A DNA stretch of 64,000 bases from Nocardioides campestrisoli (GTDB lineage: Bacteria; Actinomycetota; Actinomycetes; Propionibacteriales; Nocardioidaceae), in assembly GCF_013624435.2 (NCBI RefSeq), contig NZ_CP061768.1, positions 3,376,001 to 3,440,000 on the forward strand, written 5' to 3'. Under the pieces are notes generated by a model. The model did no database searches, was not told the DNA's origin, and saw nothing but the letters and a program-made list of their open reading frames with translations. Shown here piece after piece: positions 8,028 to 18,916 of the stretch (positions are counted from its first letter, which is position 1; each line of letters starts with the position of its first letter). A program made the position numbers and the translations under genes.

Positions 8028-8501
8028 GTGGACCGCTTCGTCGTCGTCCCCGCCTCCTACCTCTACCTGCTCCGCGAAGGCGCAGGGGGCACAGGCGGCA
8101 CCGAGGTGCTGCTCCAGCTGCGGCGCGGCACCGGCTACATGGACGAGCACTGGGCGGCCGCGGCCGCCGGCCACGTGGAGCGCGGCGAGACGGCGTACGA
8201 CGCGGTCCGCCGCGAGGCGTACGAGGAGCTGTCGATCACCGAGCCCGAGCTGACGTTCGAGGCGACCATGCAGCGGACCCGGCACGACCTGGCGATCGAC
8301 GAGCGGGTCGACTTCTTCTTCTCCGCGCGCTCCTGGCGCGGGGAGCCACGGATCGTGGAGCCGGAGAAGTGCGCCGAGCTGCGGTGGTGCCCGCTCGACG
8401 ACCTGCCGGACCCGGTGGTGCCGCACGAACGATTGGCCCTGGCGAATCTGGGCACAGAGGTGAAGTACCTGACCTTCGGATTCGACCAGGAGCACACATG
8501 A
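8028..8501 (+). CDS. NUDIX hydrolase
   Basis: This 157-residue protein carries the Nudix box from GHVERGE to REAYEELSI (about residues 46-68). It matches G-x5-E-x7-RE-x2-EE-x-G-U except that Ser replaces the last Gly. The enzymes use Mg2+ bound by the REUxEE glutamates to hydrolyse nucleoside diphosphates linked to another moiety; the substrate is unknown. Start is GTG at 8028, one base after the preceding stop. The end overlaps the next gene by ATGA at 8498-8501, implying translational coupling. Confidence 0.9.
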   Translation: MDRFVVVPASYLYLLREGAGGTGGTEVLLQLRRGTGYMDEHWAAAAAGHVERGETAYDAVRREAYEELSITEPELTFEATMQRTRHDLAIDERVDFFFSARSWRGEPRIVEPEKCAELRWCPLDDLPDPVVPHERLALANLGTEVKYLTFGFDQEHT

Positions 8502-8749
8502 ACGACGGGATCGGCGAGCAGCCCACGCCCACCACCGAGGAGCCCGAGCTCTACCCCGGAGGCGTCGACGCCGTGATCCCGGAGGAGCCGGCCACCCTCG
8601 GCCACGACCTGGACCCCTCGAGCAACGCGGCCGTCGACGAGGACGTGGTCCCGGACGAGATCACCGAGCCCGACCAGGACAAGGAACAGGCGCCGGACGA
8701 CGGCAAGGTCTCCGGCGAGGACGACACCGAGGACGAGCCCCCGGCATGA
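8498..8749 (+). CDS. Small acidic disordered hypothetical protein (83 aa)
   Basis: It starts at ATG 8498, overlapping the NUDIX stop by 4 nt, with an AGGAG-type site at about 8488-8492 inside the preceding gene. The product is strongly acidic (many Asp and Glu, few basic residues), rich in Pro, lacks hydrophobic segments and is predicted disordered. It is in turn coupled by ATGA to the next small gene. No family is recognised. Confidence 0.65.
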   Translation: MNDGIGEQPTPTTEEPELYPGGVDAVIPEEPATLGHDLDPSSNAAVDEDVVPDEITEPDQDKEQAPDDGKVSGEDDTEDEPPA

Positions 8750-9108
8750 GCGACGAGCGCAAGCAGGAGCACCGACCCGAGCACGGGGAGCCCCGCGTCG
8801 ATCCCGACGTCGCCGAGTCCCTGGAGGGCTCCAACCCCAACGGCGCCGGCCCCGACCACCTCGAGGGCGGGATCGGGGTGAGCAGCGAGCGGGTCGGTCA
8901 CACCGGCCCCGGGCAGCGGTCCACCGACGGGCTCCGCGATGTCTCCCCCGACGAGTTCGGGCCGGGCGAGGACGCGCCGCCCGAGCAGACCGCGGACGGC
9001 CAGGAGCCGGGCAACCCGGCGCGGATGGGCCGCAAGTCCGCGTACCCCGAGGCGGACCCCCGCGCGCACGGCGAGGAGCCGGACGAGCAGGACCCCGGCC
9101 TGCGCTAG
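8746..9108 (+). CDS. Acidic disordered hypothetical protein (120 aa)
   Basis: Third small protein of the NUDIX operon, coupled by ATGA at 8746-8749. It is rich in Glu, Asp, Gly and Pro, hydrophilic throughout, with no predicted helix long enough to span a membrane. Fragments such as [11 protein letters not shown] and [14 protein letters not shown] may be conserved patches, but no family is recognised. The stop codon overlaps the convergent miaB stop by a few bases. Confidence 0.65.
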   Translation: MSDERKQEHRPEHGEPRVDPDVAESLEGSNPNGAGPDHLEGGIGVSSERVGHTGPGQRSTDGLRDVSPDEFGPGEDAPPEQTADGQEPGNPARMGRKSAYPEADPRAHGEEPDEQDPGLR

Positions 9109-10607
9109 CCGCAGGCGGGCGCGGGCGGCAGCGGCGCGGGGGCGCCGATGCTCGGCATGCCCAGCCCGACGCCGGACGGGGCGGGGGGCGCCGACGTACG
9201 CCGCTCCCAGGCGTCACCGGCGCGCGTACGGCGCACGGCCAGCACCGGGCCGTCGGCGACCAGGTGGTGCGGCGCGGCGTAGGTGACCTGGACGGTGACC
9301 ATGTCGCCGGGACGCACGGAGTCGGCCTCGACCCCGGAGAAGTCGGCGGCGAAGTGGACCAGCCGGTTGTCCGGGCCGCGGCCCGAGAGCCGCGCGGTGG
9401 CCCGGTCCTTGCGCCCCTCCCCCTCGGAGACCATCAGCTCGACGGTCCTGCCGACGAGCTTCTTGCTCTCCTCCCAGGCGATCTCCTCGACCACCGCGAC
9501 CAGCCGCTGGTAGCGGTCCTTGACCACCTCGGGGGCGATCTGGTCGGGCATGGTCGCGGCCGGCGTGCCGGGGCGGATGGAGTACTGGAAGGTGTAGGCG
9601 TTGGCGAACCGGGCCCGGCGGACGACGTCCAGGGTGGCCTGGAAGTCCTCCTCGGTCTCGCCGGGGAAGCCGACGATGATGTCGGTGCTGATCGCCGCGT
9701 GCGGCATCGCGGCACGCACCCGCTCGATGATGCCGAGGAACTTCGCCTGCCGGTAGGAACGGCGCATCGCCTTGAGCACCCGGTCCGAGCCGGACTGGAG
9801 CGGCATGTGCAGCTGCGGCATCACGTTGGGCGTCTGCGCCATCGCCTCGATCACGTCGTCGGTGAACTCCGCCGGGTGCGGGGAGGTGAAGCGCACCCGC
9901 TCCAGCCCCTCGATCTCACCGCAGGCGCGCAGCAGCTTGGAGAAGGCCTGACGGTCGCCGAACTCGACCCCGTACGCGTTGACGTTCTGGCCCAGCAGCG
10001 TCACCTCGGTGACGCCCTCGGCGACCAGGGCGCGGATCTCGGCGAGGATGTCGCCGGGACGCCGGTCGGTCTCCTTGCCGCGCAGCGACGGGACGATGCA
10101 GAACGTGCAGGTGTTGTTGCAGCCGACCGAGATCGACACCCAGGCCGCGTAGGCGGAGTCGCGCTTGGTCGGCAGCGTCGAGGGGAAGACCGAGAGCGAC
10201 TCGAGGATCTCGACCTGCGCCTCCTCCTGGGAGCGCGCCCGGTCGAGCAGCGCGGGCAGCGAGCCGATGTTGTGGGTGCCGAAGACGACGTCGACGTACG
10301 GCGCACGCTCCACGATCGTGTCCCGGTCCTTCTGCGCCATGCAGCCGCCGACGGCGATCTGCATGCCCGGGCGCTTCGCCTTGACCGGCGCCAGGTGGCT
10401 GAGGTTGCCGTAGAGCTTGTTGTCCGCGTTCTCCCGGACGGCACAGGTGTTGAAGACGACGACGTCGGCCTGCTCGCCCGCGGGTGCGGCGGCGTAGCCC
10501 GCGTCCTCCAGGAGGCCGGTGAGCCGCTCGGAGTCGTGGACGTTCATCTGGCACCCGTAGGTGCGGACCTCGTAGGTGCGCGCGGGGGTCTGGGGCGTGG
10601 CAGTCAT
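9105..10607 (-). CDS. miaB: tRNA-2-methylthio-N6-dimethylallyladenosine synthase
   Basis: MiaB is a radical-SAM methylthiotransferase converting i6A37 to ms2i6A37 in tRNA, the step after MiaA. The 500-residue protein has the N-terminal UPF0004 domain with cluster cysteines Cys19, Cys55 and Cys89, then the radical-SAM motif C163-x3-C167-x2-C170 (GCNNTCTFC). A TRAM domain follows near residues 375-450. The C-terminal tail of about 50 residues is Pro/Ala-rich and longer than in E. coli. GGGGAGG lies just upstream of the ATG at 10607. Confidence 0.97.
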   Translation of the reverse strand: MTATPQTPARTYEVRTYGCQMNVHDSERLTGLLEDAGYAAAPAGEQADVVVFNTCAVRENADNKLYGNLSHLAPVKAKRPGMQIAVGGCMAQKDRDTIVERAPYVDVVFGTHNIGSLPALLDRARSQEEAQVEILESLSVFPSTLPTKRDSAYAAWVSISVGCNNTCTFCIVPSLRGKETDRRPGDILAEIRALVAEGVTEVTLLGQNVNAYGVEFGDRQAFSKLLRACGEIEGLERVRFTSPHPAEFTDDVIEAMAQTPNVMPQLHMPLQSGSDRVLKAMRRSYRQAKFLGIIERVRAAMPHAAISTDIIVGFPGETEEDFQATLDVVRRARFANAYTFQYSIRPGTPAATMPDQIAPEVVKDRYQRLVAVVEEIAWEESKKLVGRTVELMVSEGEGRKDRATARLSGRGPDNRLVHFAADFSGVEADSVRPGDMVTVQVTYAAPHHLVADGPVLAVRRTRAGDAWERRTSAPPAPSGVGLGMPSIGAPAPLPPAPACG

Positions 10608-10729
10608 GGCCTCCCCAGGGTACGGCGGCCCCGCGGACGCCCATGAATTGCGACCGCACCCGCACTACGTGATGGTCACGATTCGGTCAACGCGGCCTTC
10701 TCAGGATGCCTCCGGCGGCTAGGTGTGGA

Positions 10730-10735
10730 TAGGTT
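10730..10735 (+). promoter_or_regulatory. -10 hexamer for a leaderless gluA transcript
   Basis: TAGGTT ends 6 nt before the gluA ATG at 10742, the spacing expected when transcription starts on the first base of the start codon. No ribosome site is visible upstream of gluA, consistent with a leaderless mRNA. Confidence 0.5.
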
Positions 10736-10741
10736 GCGCCA

Positions 10742-11506
10742 ATGACGGAGTCCGAGAAGACCCCGCCCGGGGATGCGCTGGTCAGCCTGCAGGGTGTCAA
10801 CAAGTGGTTCGGGCAGCTGCACGTGCTGCAGGACATCGACCTGCAGATCAAGCGCGGTGAGGTGGTCGTGGTCATCGGCCCCTCCGGGTCGGGCAAGTCC
10901 ACCCTGTGCCGGGCGATCAACCGGCTGGAGACGATCGACCAGGGCACGATCACCCTGGACGGTCAGCCGCTGCCCCAGGAGGGCAAGGCGCTGGCCAACC
11001 TGCGCGCCGAGGTGGGCATGGTCTTCCAGTCCTTCAACCTCTTCGCGCACAAGACGATCCTGGAGAACGTCACCCTCGGGCCGATCAAGGTCCGCAAGCA
11101 GGACAAGTCCGCGGCCGAGAAGCGCGCCATGGAGCTGCTCGAGCGGGTGGGCGTCGCGCACCAGGCGCAGAAGTACCCCGCCCAGCTCTCCGGCGGCCAG
11201 CAGCAGCGCGTCGCGATCGCTCGCGCCCTGGCGATGGAGCCGAAGGTGATGCTCTTCGACGAGCCCACCTCCGCGCTCGACCCGGAGATGATCAAGGAGG
11301 TCCTCGACGTCATGGTCGACCTCGCCCAGCAGGGCATGACCATGGTCGTGGTCACCCACGAGATGGGCTTCGCGCGGACCGCGGGCGACCGGGTGGTCTT
11401 CATGGCCGACGGCGCCATCGTCGAGGAGAACACCCCCGAGCAGTTCTTCACCAACCCGCAGTCGGACCGGGCCAAGGACTTCCTCGGCAAGATCCTCAAG
11501 CACTGA
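10742..11506 (+). CDS. gluA: Glutamate-type amino acid ABC transporter ATP-binding protein
   Basis: This 254-residue ATPase powers a polar amino acid importer. Walker A is GPSGSGKS (46-53), the Q-loop lies near Gln96, the signature is LSGGQQQR (149-156), and Walker B is VMLFDEP (169-175) followed by the D-loop SALD. It is the first gene of a four-gene set (ATPase, lipoprotein, two permeases) matching GluABCD of corynebacteria and streptomycetes. Neighbourhood with miaB is conserved in actinobacteria. The start appears leaderless. Confidence 0.93.
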   Translation: MTESEKTPPGDALVSLQGVNKWFGQLHVLQDIDLQIKRGEVVVVIGPSGSGKSTLCRAINRLETIDQGTITLDGQPLPQEGKALANLRAEVGMVFQSFNLFAHKTILENVTLGPIKVRKQDKSAAEKRAMELLERVGVAHQAQKYPAQLSGGQQQRVAIARALAMEPKVMLFDEPTSALDPEMIKEVLDVMVDLAQQGMTMVVVTHEMGFARTAGDRVVFMADGAIVEENTPEQFFTNPQSDRAKDFLGKILKH

Positions 11507-11563
11507 GCCCCCGGCTGCCCCGACGCACCACTCATCATCCGAAGTAGAAACAAGGGAGAGAGC

Positions 11564-12448
11564 ATGCGATTCATCAGGAGCAAGGCCCTCGTCGTGGGAG
11601 CAGCGCTGGCGCTGAGCCTGTCGGCCTGCGGTGACGCCGGCGACGACGACACCGAGACCGCCGACGTCGAGGTGCAGGACAACGCCGCCGAGGAGTTCGA
11701 CGACGGCACCCGGATGAAGGAGCTCGCCGAGGACGGCAAGATCGTCATCGGCGTCAAGTACGACCAGCCCGGCATCGGCTTCAAGGGCGCCACCGACGAC
11801 TCCCCGAAGGGCTTCGACCCGGAGATCGGCAAGATCCTCGCCGCCGACCTCGGCATCGCGCCCGAGGGCATCGAGTGGAAGGAGACCATCTCCGACAACC
11901 GTGAGCCCTTCCTCCAGGAGGGCGAGGTCGACCTGGTCATCGCGTCGTACTCGATCACCGACGACCGTCGCAAGGTCGTCGGCCAGGCCGGGCCGTACTA
12001 CGTGACCGGCCAGCAGCTGCTGGTCCGCTCCGACAGCGACATCGAGTCCCTCGACGACGTCAAGGGCTCCGAGGTCTGCTCGGTCACCGGCTCCACCTCG
12101 CTGGACAACATCAAGGCCGCGGGCGCCAAGCCCCGCGGCTTCGACACCTACTCCGAGTGCGTGGACCAGGTGCTCGACGGCACCGTCGACGCGATGACCA
12201 CCGACGGCGCCATCCTGCTCGGCTACGCCGCGCAGAACCCCGATGAGCTCAAGGTCGTCGTCGACCCGTTCTCCGAGGAGCGGTACGGCGTGGGCTACAG
12301 CCCCGACAGCCCCGAGATGTGCCAGTGGATCACCGACACGCTGACCGAGGCGCAGGAGGACGGCGCCTGGGCCGACGCCTTCGAGGCGACGCTGGGCCAG
12401 TCCGGCGTGGAGACCCCCGAGGCTCCGGAGATGGACGCCTGCGCCTGA
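11564..12448 (+). CDS. gluB: Glutamate-binding lipoprotein of the ABC importer
   Basis: This 294-residue extracytoplasmic solute-binding protein is of the PBPb type. A signal peptide ends in the lipobox LSAC (residues 19-22), so Cys22 should be lipidated. A Glu/Asp-rich linker follows. The mature domain carries family phrases such as IGVKYDQPGIGFK and FDPEIGKILA (about residues 61-96). AAGGGAGAGAG precedes the ATG. The gene is followed by a long perfect hairpin at 12474-12511 before the permeases, which may favour excess of the binding protein. Confidence 0.93.
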   Translation: MRFIRSKALVVGAALALSLSACGDAGDDDTETADVEVQDNAAEEFDDGTRMKELAEDGKIVIGVKYDQPGIGFKGATDDSPKGFDPEIGKILAADLGIAPEGIEWKETISDNREPFLQEGEVDLVIASYSITDDRRKVVGQAGPYYVTGQQLLVRSDSDIESLDDVKGSEVCSVTGSTSLDNIKAAGAKPRGFDTYSECVDQVLDGTVDAMTTDGAILLGYAAQNPDELKVVVDPFSEERYGVGYSPDSPEMCQWITDTLTEAQEDGAWADAFEATLGQSGVETPEAPEMDACA

Positions 12449-12473
12449 CGCGCACGCTCCGCCAGACCCTGAC

Positions 12474-12511
12474 GACGGTGCCGACGGACCCCCGGGTCCG
12501 TCGGCACCGTC
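12474..12511 (+). terminator. Strong hairpin between binding-protein and permease genes
   Basis: A perfect 17-bp stem (12474-12490 with 12495-12511) closes a 4-base loop. It lies 26 nt after the gluB stop and 31 nt before gluC. There is no T-tract. Such intra-operon hairpins after solute-binding-protein genes commonly protect the upstream mRNA or attenuate read-through, raising binding protein over permease. That role is inferred here. Confidence 0.75.
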
Positions 12512-12542
12512 CGACCCTCCCACTGAGAGGAGCCACCGCACG

Positions 12543-13232
12543 ATGGACGCGGTGTTCTCGAACTTCGACGAGTACCTGAAGGCCTTCGGCCTGACGATCG
12601 GCCTGTTCGTCGTCTCCGGGCTGGCCTCGATGGTCCTCGGCACGATCCTGGCCACCTTCCGGGTCGGCCCGGTCTCGATCCTGCGCAAGGCGGCCGCGCT
12701 CTACGTGACGCTCTTCCGCAACACCCCGCTGCTGATGATCTTCATCTTCATGGCGATCGCGATGCCCAAGCTGGGCTACACCTTCAAGGTCGTCGAGAAC
12801 TTCTCCATCGCCGGCTACGAGGTCTCCTCCTTCTTCTTCCGGTCCTGCCTGGCCCTGACGCTCTACACCTCGGCGTTCGTCTGCGAGGCCCTGCGCTCCG
12901 GCGTCAACGCCGTCCCCCTCGGCCAGGCCGAGGCCGGCCGGGCCATCGGGCTGACCTTCACCCAGTCGATGCGGCTGGTCGTGCTCCCCCAGGCCATCGC
13001 GGCCTCGATCCCCCCGATGACCAGCGTCCAGGTGGCGCTGATCAAGAACACCTCGGTCGCCGCGGCGTTCGGCATGGCGGAGGCGGTCGCCACGATGCGC
13101 TCGTTCACCAACAACTACTCCGACCAGAAGATGGGGATCTTCCTCGCCTTCGCGATCGGCTACATCATCATCGTGGAGGTCGTGGCCCTCTCGTCCTACG
13201 CGATCGAGCGGAAGGTCCGGGTGGCCCGATGA
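12543..13232 (+). CDS. gluC: Glutamate ABC transporter permease 1
   Basis: This 229-residue integral membrane protein has about five helices and the EAA-loop signature LGQAEAGRAIGLTF near residues 124-137, typical of HisM/GlnP-type permeases contacting the ATPase. The N-terminal LFRNTPLLMIFIF matches the amino-acid permease group. GAGAGGAG precedes the ATG. The stop overlaps gluD by ATGA at 13229-13232. Confidence 0.93.
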   Translation: MDAVFSNFDEYLKAFGLTIGLFVVSGLASMVLGTILATFRVGPVSILRKAAALYVTLFRNTPLLMIFIFMAIAMPKLGYTFKVVENFSIAGYEVSSFFFRSCLALTLYTSAFVCEALRSGVNAVPLGQAEAGRAIGLTFTQSMRLVVLPQAIAASIPPMTSVQVALIKNTSVAAAFGMAEAVATMRSFTNNYSDQKMGIFLAFAIGYIIIVEVVALSSYAIERKVRVAR

Positions 13233-14116
13233 GCGCGTCCATCCTCTTCGACGCCCCCGGGCCGAAGACCGTTGCCCGGCACCGTCTCTACTCGGTCGTC
13301 AGCGTCGTCGCGCTGGTCGCCCTGGTCGCCTTCGCCGTGTGGCGTCTCTACGACCGCGGCCAGCTCGAGTACGAGCTCTGGGAGCCCTTCGTCACCCCGC
13401 AGTACCTCGAGTTCATCCTGGTCGACGGGCTGCTCCGGACGCTGCAGATGGCGTTCTTCTCGATCATCTTCGCCACCGTCTTCGGGCTGGTCTTCGGCGT
13501 GGCCAAGCTCTCCGACCACGTGTGGGTCCGCTGGCCCGCCTGGCTGGTCGTGGAGTTCTTCCGGGCCACCCCGGTGCTGCTGCTGATGATCTTCCTCTTC
13601 TTCCTCCTCGCGATCGGCAACGGGCCGCTGAGCTCGTTCTGGTGCGTGGTGATCGCGCTGACCCTCTACAACGGCTCGGTGCTGGCCGAGGTCTTCCGCG
13701 CGGGGATCAACGCGGTGCCCGCCGGCCAGGCGGAGGCGGCGTACGCGATCGGCATGCGCAAGTCGCAGGTGATGGTCCTGATCCTGCTCCCGCAGGCGGT
13801 GAAGATCATGCTGCCCGCGATCATCAGCCAGATGGTGGTCGCGCTCAAGGACACCAGCCTGGGCTACTACATCCTCGCCCCCGGCCTGACCGCGGTGGCC
13901 AAGCCGATCTACCTGGAGTTCCAGAACCAGGTGCCGACCGCGATCGTGATCACCGCGGTCTACGTGGTCGTCAACCTGATCCTCACCTGGATCGCCACGA
14001 AGGTGCAGAAGCGCCTGGTCGGCGAGAAGGACGTGCTCCAGGTCTCGATGGTCGGCGACGGCACCGGCACGGCCGGGCCGGTGGGCCCGGGCTTCGACAG
14101 CGACACCCTGCGCTGA
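13229..14116 (+). CDS. gluD: Glutamate ABC transporter permease 2
   Basis: This 295-residue permease partner of GluC has the same FFRATPVLLLMIF and GQAEAAYAIGMR motifs and five to six helices. It has an extra N-terminal segment and a Gly/Pro-rich C-terminal tail. It is translationally coupled to gluC (ATGA) and to the following TetR gene, whose ATG overlaps its TGA. Confidence 0.93.
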   Translation: MSASILFDAPGPKTVARHRLYSVVSVVALVALVAFAVWRLYDRGQLEYELWEPFVTPQYLEFILVDGLLRTLQMAFFSIIFATVFGLVFGVAKLSDHVWVRWPAWLVVEFFRATPVLLLMIFLFFLLAIGNGPLSSFWCVVIALTLYNGSVLAEVFRAGINAVPAGQAEAAYAIGMRKSQVMVLILLPQAVKIMLPAIISQMVVALKDTSLGYYILAPGLTAVAKPIYLEFQNQVPTAIVITAVYVVVNLILTWIATKVQKRLVGEKDVLQVSMVGDGTGTAGPVGPGFDSDTLR

Positions 14117-14736
14117 TGAGCGCCAAGAAGAAGAGCCCCCGGATGACCGGGACCGAGCGCCGCGAGCAGCTGGTCGAGGTCGCGCGGGGGCTCTTCGCCG
14201 AGCGCGGCTTCGACGGGACCGCGATCGAGGAGGTCGCGACCCGGGCCGGGGTCTCCAAGCCGGTCGTCTACGAGCACTTCGGCGGCAAGGAGGGGCTCTA
14301 CGCCGTCGTGGTGGACCGCGAGGTCACCCAGCTGCTCACGACCATGCGCGACTCGCTGACCAACGGCACCTCCCGCGAGCTGCTCCAGTCGGCGGCGGCG
14401 GCTCTGCTGGACTTCGTGGAGGCCAACCCCGACGGCTTCCGGATCCTGGTGCGCGACAGCCCGATCGGCGCCTCCAGCTCGTCCTTCCGCTCGATCATCG
14501 GCGACGTCACGAGCCGGGTCGAGGGCATCTTGATGACGAAGTTCAAGGAGAAGGAGCTCGACCCCCGGGTCGCGCCGATGTACGCCCAGATGCTGGTCGG
14601 CATGGTCGCGATGGTCGGCCAGTGGTGGCTCGACACCCGGGAGCCGGCCAAGGAGGTCGTCGCGGCCCACCTGGTCAACCTCGCCTGGAACGGGCTGTCC
14701 GGGATGGAGCGCGACCCGCACCTGCTCGGCGACTGA
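14116..14736 (+). CDS. TetR family regulator coupled to the glutamate importer
   Basis: The 206-residue protein starts at ATG 14116, sharing one base with the gluD stop, so it is probably the fifth gene of the glu operon. The helix-turn-helix TAIEEVATRAGVSKPVVYEHF is at about residues 35-55, followed by a helical ligand domain with a Trp-rich MVGQWWLD segment. Closely similar regulators occur in many actinobacteria, but their targets are generally not known. It might control the operon or respond to a linked metabolite (inference). Confidence 0.85.
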   Translation: MSAKKKSPRMTGTERREQLVEVARGLFAERGFDGTAIEEVATRAGVSKPVVYEHFGGKEGLYAVVVDREVTQLLTTMRDSLTNGTSRELLQSAAAALLDFVEANPDGFRILVRDSPIGASSSSFRSIIGDVTSRVEGILMTKFKEKELDPRVAPMYAQMLVGMVAMVGQWWLDTREPAKEVVAAHLVNLAWNGLSGMERDPHLLGD

Positions 14737-14747
14737 AGGCATACCTG

Positions 14748-14761
14748 TCTCGACATCAAGA
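14748..14761. promoter_or_regulatory. Probable MarR operator
   Basis: An inverted repeat, TCTCGA-CA-TCAAGA, with 5 of 6 arm positions paired. It lies 13 nt before the -10 hexamer (14775-14780) of the MarR gene, in the -35 region. Position and form suggest autoregulation by the MarR protein. Confidence 0.45.
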
Positions 14762-14774
14762 TTCTCGACTCGGC

Positions 14775-14780
14775 TAGGAT
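14775..14780 (+). promoter_or_regulatory. -10 hexamer of the leaderless MarR gene
   Basis: TAGGAT ends 6 nt before the ATG at 14787. No ribosome site is present. The geometry equals that at 10730, 35117 and 45965. Confidence 0.5.
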
Positions 14781-14786
14781 CGGCCC

Positions 14787-15272
14787 ATGAGGGACGAAGT
14801 CGACGACCTGGTGGATGCCTGGGCGCGTGAGCGCAGCGACCTCGACCTCGCCCCCGTTGAGGTCTTCAGCCGGATCGGCCGGCTGGCCCGGCACCTGGAC
14901 CTGGCCCGCAAGTCCGCCTTCGCCGCCCACGAGATCGAGTCCTGGGAGTTCGACGTGCTGGCCGCCCTGCGGCGGGCCGGGGACCCCTACGAGCTCTCCC
15001 CCGGCCGGCTGCTGCGCGAGACCCTGGTGACCAGCGGGACGATGACCAACCGGGTCGACCGGCTGACCGGGCGCGGCTTCGTGGAGCGGCTGCCCGACCC
15101 GCACGACCGCCGCGGCGTGCTGGTCCGGCTGACCCCCGAGGGCAAGGTGGCCGTCGACGGCGCCTTCGAGGCGCTGCTCGCCGCCGAGTCGGCCCTGCTC
15201 GCCGACCTGCCCGACCACGACCGGGCCCAGCTGGCCGGGCTGCTGCGCCGCCTGATGCGCCCCTTCAGCTGA
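14787..15272 (+). CDS. MarR family transcriptional regulator
   Basis: The 161-residue winged-helix protein has the region YELSPGRLLRETLVTSGTMT (about 73-92) as the recognition helix and the wing RLPDPHDRRGVLVRLTPEG (about 105-123), including the conserved DxRR. Helices at both ends form the dimer interface. It probably represses its own promoter via the 14748-14761 repeat. It converges with the ABC-F gene, their stop codons directly adjoining. Its ligand and other targets are unknown. Confidence 0.9.
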   Translation: MRDEVDDLVDAWARERSDLDLAPVEVFSRIGRLARHLDLARKSAFAAHEIESWEFDVLAALRRAGDPYELSPGRLLRETLVTSGTMTNRVDRLTGRGFVERLPDPHDRRGVLVRLTPEGKVAVDGAFEALLAAESALLADLPDHDRAQLAGLLRRLMRPFS

Positions 15273-17068
<1,796 letters not shown>

Positions 17069-17069
<1 letters not shown>

Positions 17070-17995
17070 CAGAGAACCTCCACCACGTGGGCGCCGGCCA
17101 CCGGGCCGAGCGCCAGCAGGGCCAGCTGCCCCGCGCCGGTCATCGCGTCGGCCACCGTCTGCGCCGACTCGTGCGACTCGCACAGGAACGCGCAGGTCGG
17201 CCCGGAGCCGGAGACGATGCCGCGCAGCGCCCCCTCGGCCTCGCCGCGCTCCAGCACGCCGACCAGATCGGGCCGCAGGTCCAGCGCGGCCGGCTCCAGG
17301 TCGTTGCGCAGGGCGATCGCCAGGCGGCCGGCATCGCCGTACGAGAGGGCCTCCAGCACGCGCGTCGGCGACGGCGGCTCCGGGGAGGCGTCCGGGAAGA
17401 GCGCGTCGAAGCGCCGGTAGACCTCCGGCGTGGAGAGCCCGCGCTCGGACGGCACCAGCACCCAGGCGTAGTCGCCGTGGTCGGCCACCGGGGTGACCAG
17501 CTCGCCGCGCCCCTGCCCGCGGGCGGTGCCGCCCAGCAGCGCGAACGGCACGTCGCTGCCCAGCTCGGCGGCCAGGCGCAGCAGCTCGTCGTCGGGGGTG
17601 CGCAGGTCCCAGAGCCGGTCCAGCGCCACCATCGCGGCGGCCGCGTCGGCCGAGCCACCGGCCATGCCGCCGGCCACCGGGATCGACTTGCCGATCCGGA
17701 CCGCGGCCGCGCGGTCGCCGGTCGGGTCGAGCAGCCGGCCCACCGCGTCGACGATGTTCTCCCCGGGGCCGGGGAGCTCGACGCCCTCCAGGTAGGCCGC
17801 CAGCGCGGTCTCCACCGTCCACTCCTGGGCGGGGGCGACCGAGACGTCGTCGTAGAGGCTGACCGCGTGGTAGACGGTGTCCAGCGGGTGGAACCCGTCC
17901 TCGCGCGGCGCCCCCACGCCCAGGTGCAGGTTGATCTTCGCGGCGGCGCGCACGGTGAGCGCGCCCGAGCGGGTGTCCTCCAGGGCCCGGATCAC
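17069..17995 (-). CDS. ispE: 4-diphosphocytidyl-2-C-methyl-D-erythritol kinase
   Basis: IspE phosphorylates CDP-methylerythritol with ATP in the MEP isoprenoid pathway. This 308-residue GHMP kinase has the N-terminal [12 protein letters not shown] with catalytic Lys/Asn, the ATP loop [15 protein letters not shown] near residues 106-120 and a C-terminal SGSGPTCAF glycine loop. Start is GTG at 17995, overlapping the rsmA stop by GTGA. The rpfB-rsmA-ispE order matches mycobacteria. Confidence 0.96.
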
Positions 17996-18873
17996 GAGGC
18001 GAGCCCCCGCGTCGGGACCACCGGCAGCTGCTCGGCGATCCGGGCGAAGTCGGCGACCTCGAGCACCTCGCCGCGGGCCGTGGGGTCGACCCCGGCCGCG
18101 AGCAGCGCCTCCTCCGCGGCGGCGGACGAGCCGGCCAGCGGCTTGAGCGTCGCGCGCAGGGTCTTGCGACGCTGGGCGAAGGCCGCGTCGACGATCGCGA
18201 AGACCTGCTCCCGGGTGGCCCTGCTGGTCGGCGGCTCCCGGCGGGTCCAGGCGACCAGTCCGGAGTCGACGTTGGGCGCGGGCCAGAAGACGTTGCGGCC
18301 CACGGCACCGGCCCGGCGTACGTCGGCGTACCAGGCGGCCTTGACCGAGGGCACGCCGTAGACCTTGGAGCCGGGGCGGGCGGCAAGACGGTCGGCGACC
18401 TCGGCCTGCACCATCACCAGGCCGCGCTCCAGCGAGGGCAGCAGCGCCAGCAGGTGGAGCAGCACCGGGACCGAGACGTTGTAGGGCAGGTTGGCCACCA
18501 GCGCGGTCGGGGCCGGTCCGGGCACCTGGGTGATCCGCATCGCGTCGCCCAGCACCAGCTCGAAGGACGCGGCCTGGTCGGGCGCGTGCTCGGCGATCGT
18601 GCGGGGCAGCCGGTCCGCCAGCAGCGGGTCCAGCTCGACGGCGACCACCCGGCCCGCGACGTCGAGCAGGGCCAGGGTCAGCGACCCCAGCCCCGGCCCG
18701 ACCTCCAGCACCACGTCGTGGGCGCCGACCCCGGACTCGCGCACGATCCGGCGCACGGTGTTGGCGTCGATGACGAAGTTCTGGCCGCGCTGCTTGGTGG
18801 GCCGCAGGTCGAGCTCGGCCGCCAGCTGCCGCACCTCCGCCGGACCGAGGAGCCGCGGCGGTGTCGTCGTCAT
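17992..18873 (-). CDS. rsmA: 16S rRNA dimethyladenosine transferase
   Basis: RsmA (KsgA) dimethylates A1518 and A1519 of 16S rRNA using SAM during 30S maturation. The 293-residue protein has [10 protein letters not shown] (27-36), the SAM-binding motif [11 protein letters not shown] (56-66) and NLPYNVSVP, the catalytic NLPY motif for adenine N6 methylation. A helical C-terminal domain follows. The start is ATG 18873. It lies 43 nt downstream of rpfB and is coupled to ispE. Confidence 0.97.
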   Translation of the reverse strand: MTTTPPRLLGPAEVRQLAAELDLRPTKQRGQNFVIDANTVRRIVRESGVGAHDVVLEVGPGLGSLTLALLDVAGRVVAVELDPLLADRLPRTIAEHAPDQAASFELVLGDAMRITQVPGPAPTALVANLPYNVSVPVLLHLLALLPSLERGLVMVQAEVADRLAARPGSKVYGVPSVKAAWYADVRRAGAVGRNVFWPAPNVDSGLVAWTRREPPTSRATREQVFAIVDAAFAQRRKTLRATLKPLAGSSAAAEEALLAAGVDPTARGEVLEVADFARIAEQLPVVPTRGLAS

Positions 18874-18916
18874 GCCGTCACCCTATGACCTGCCCCGCGG
18901 CGCGGGACGAGCCGCC

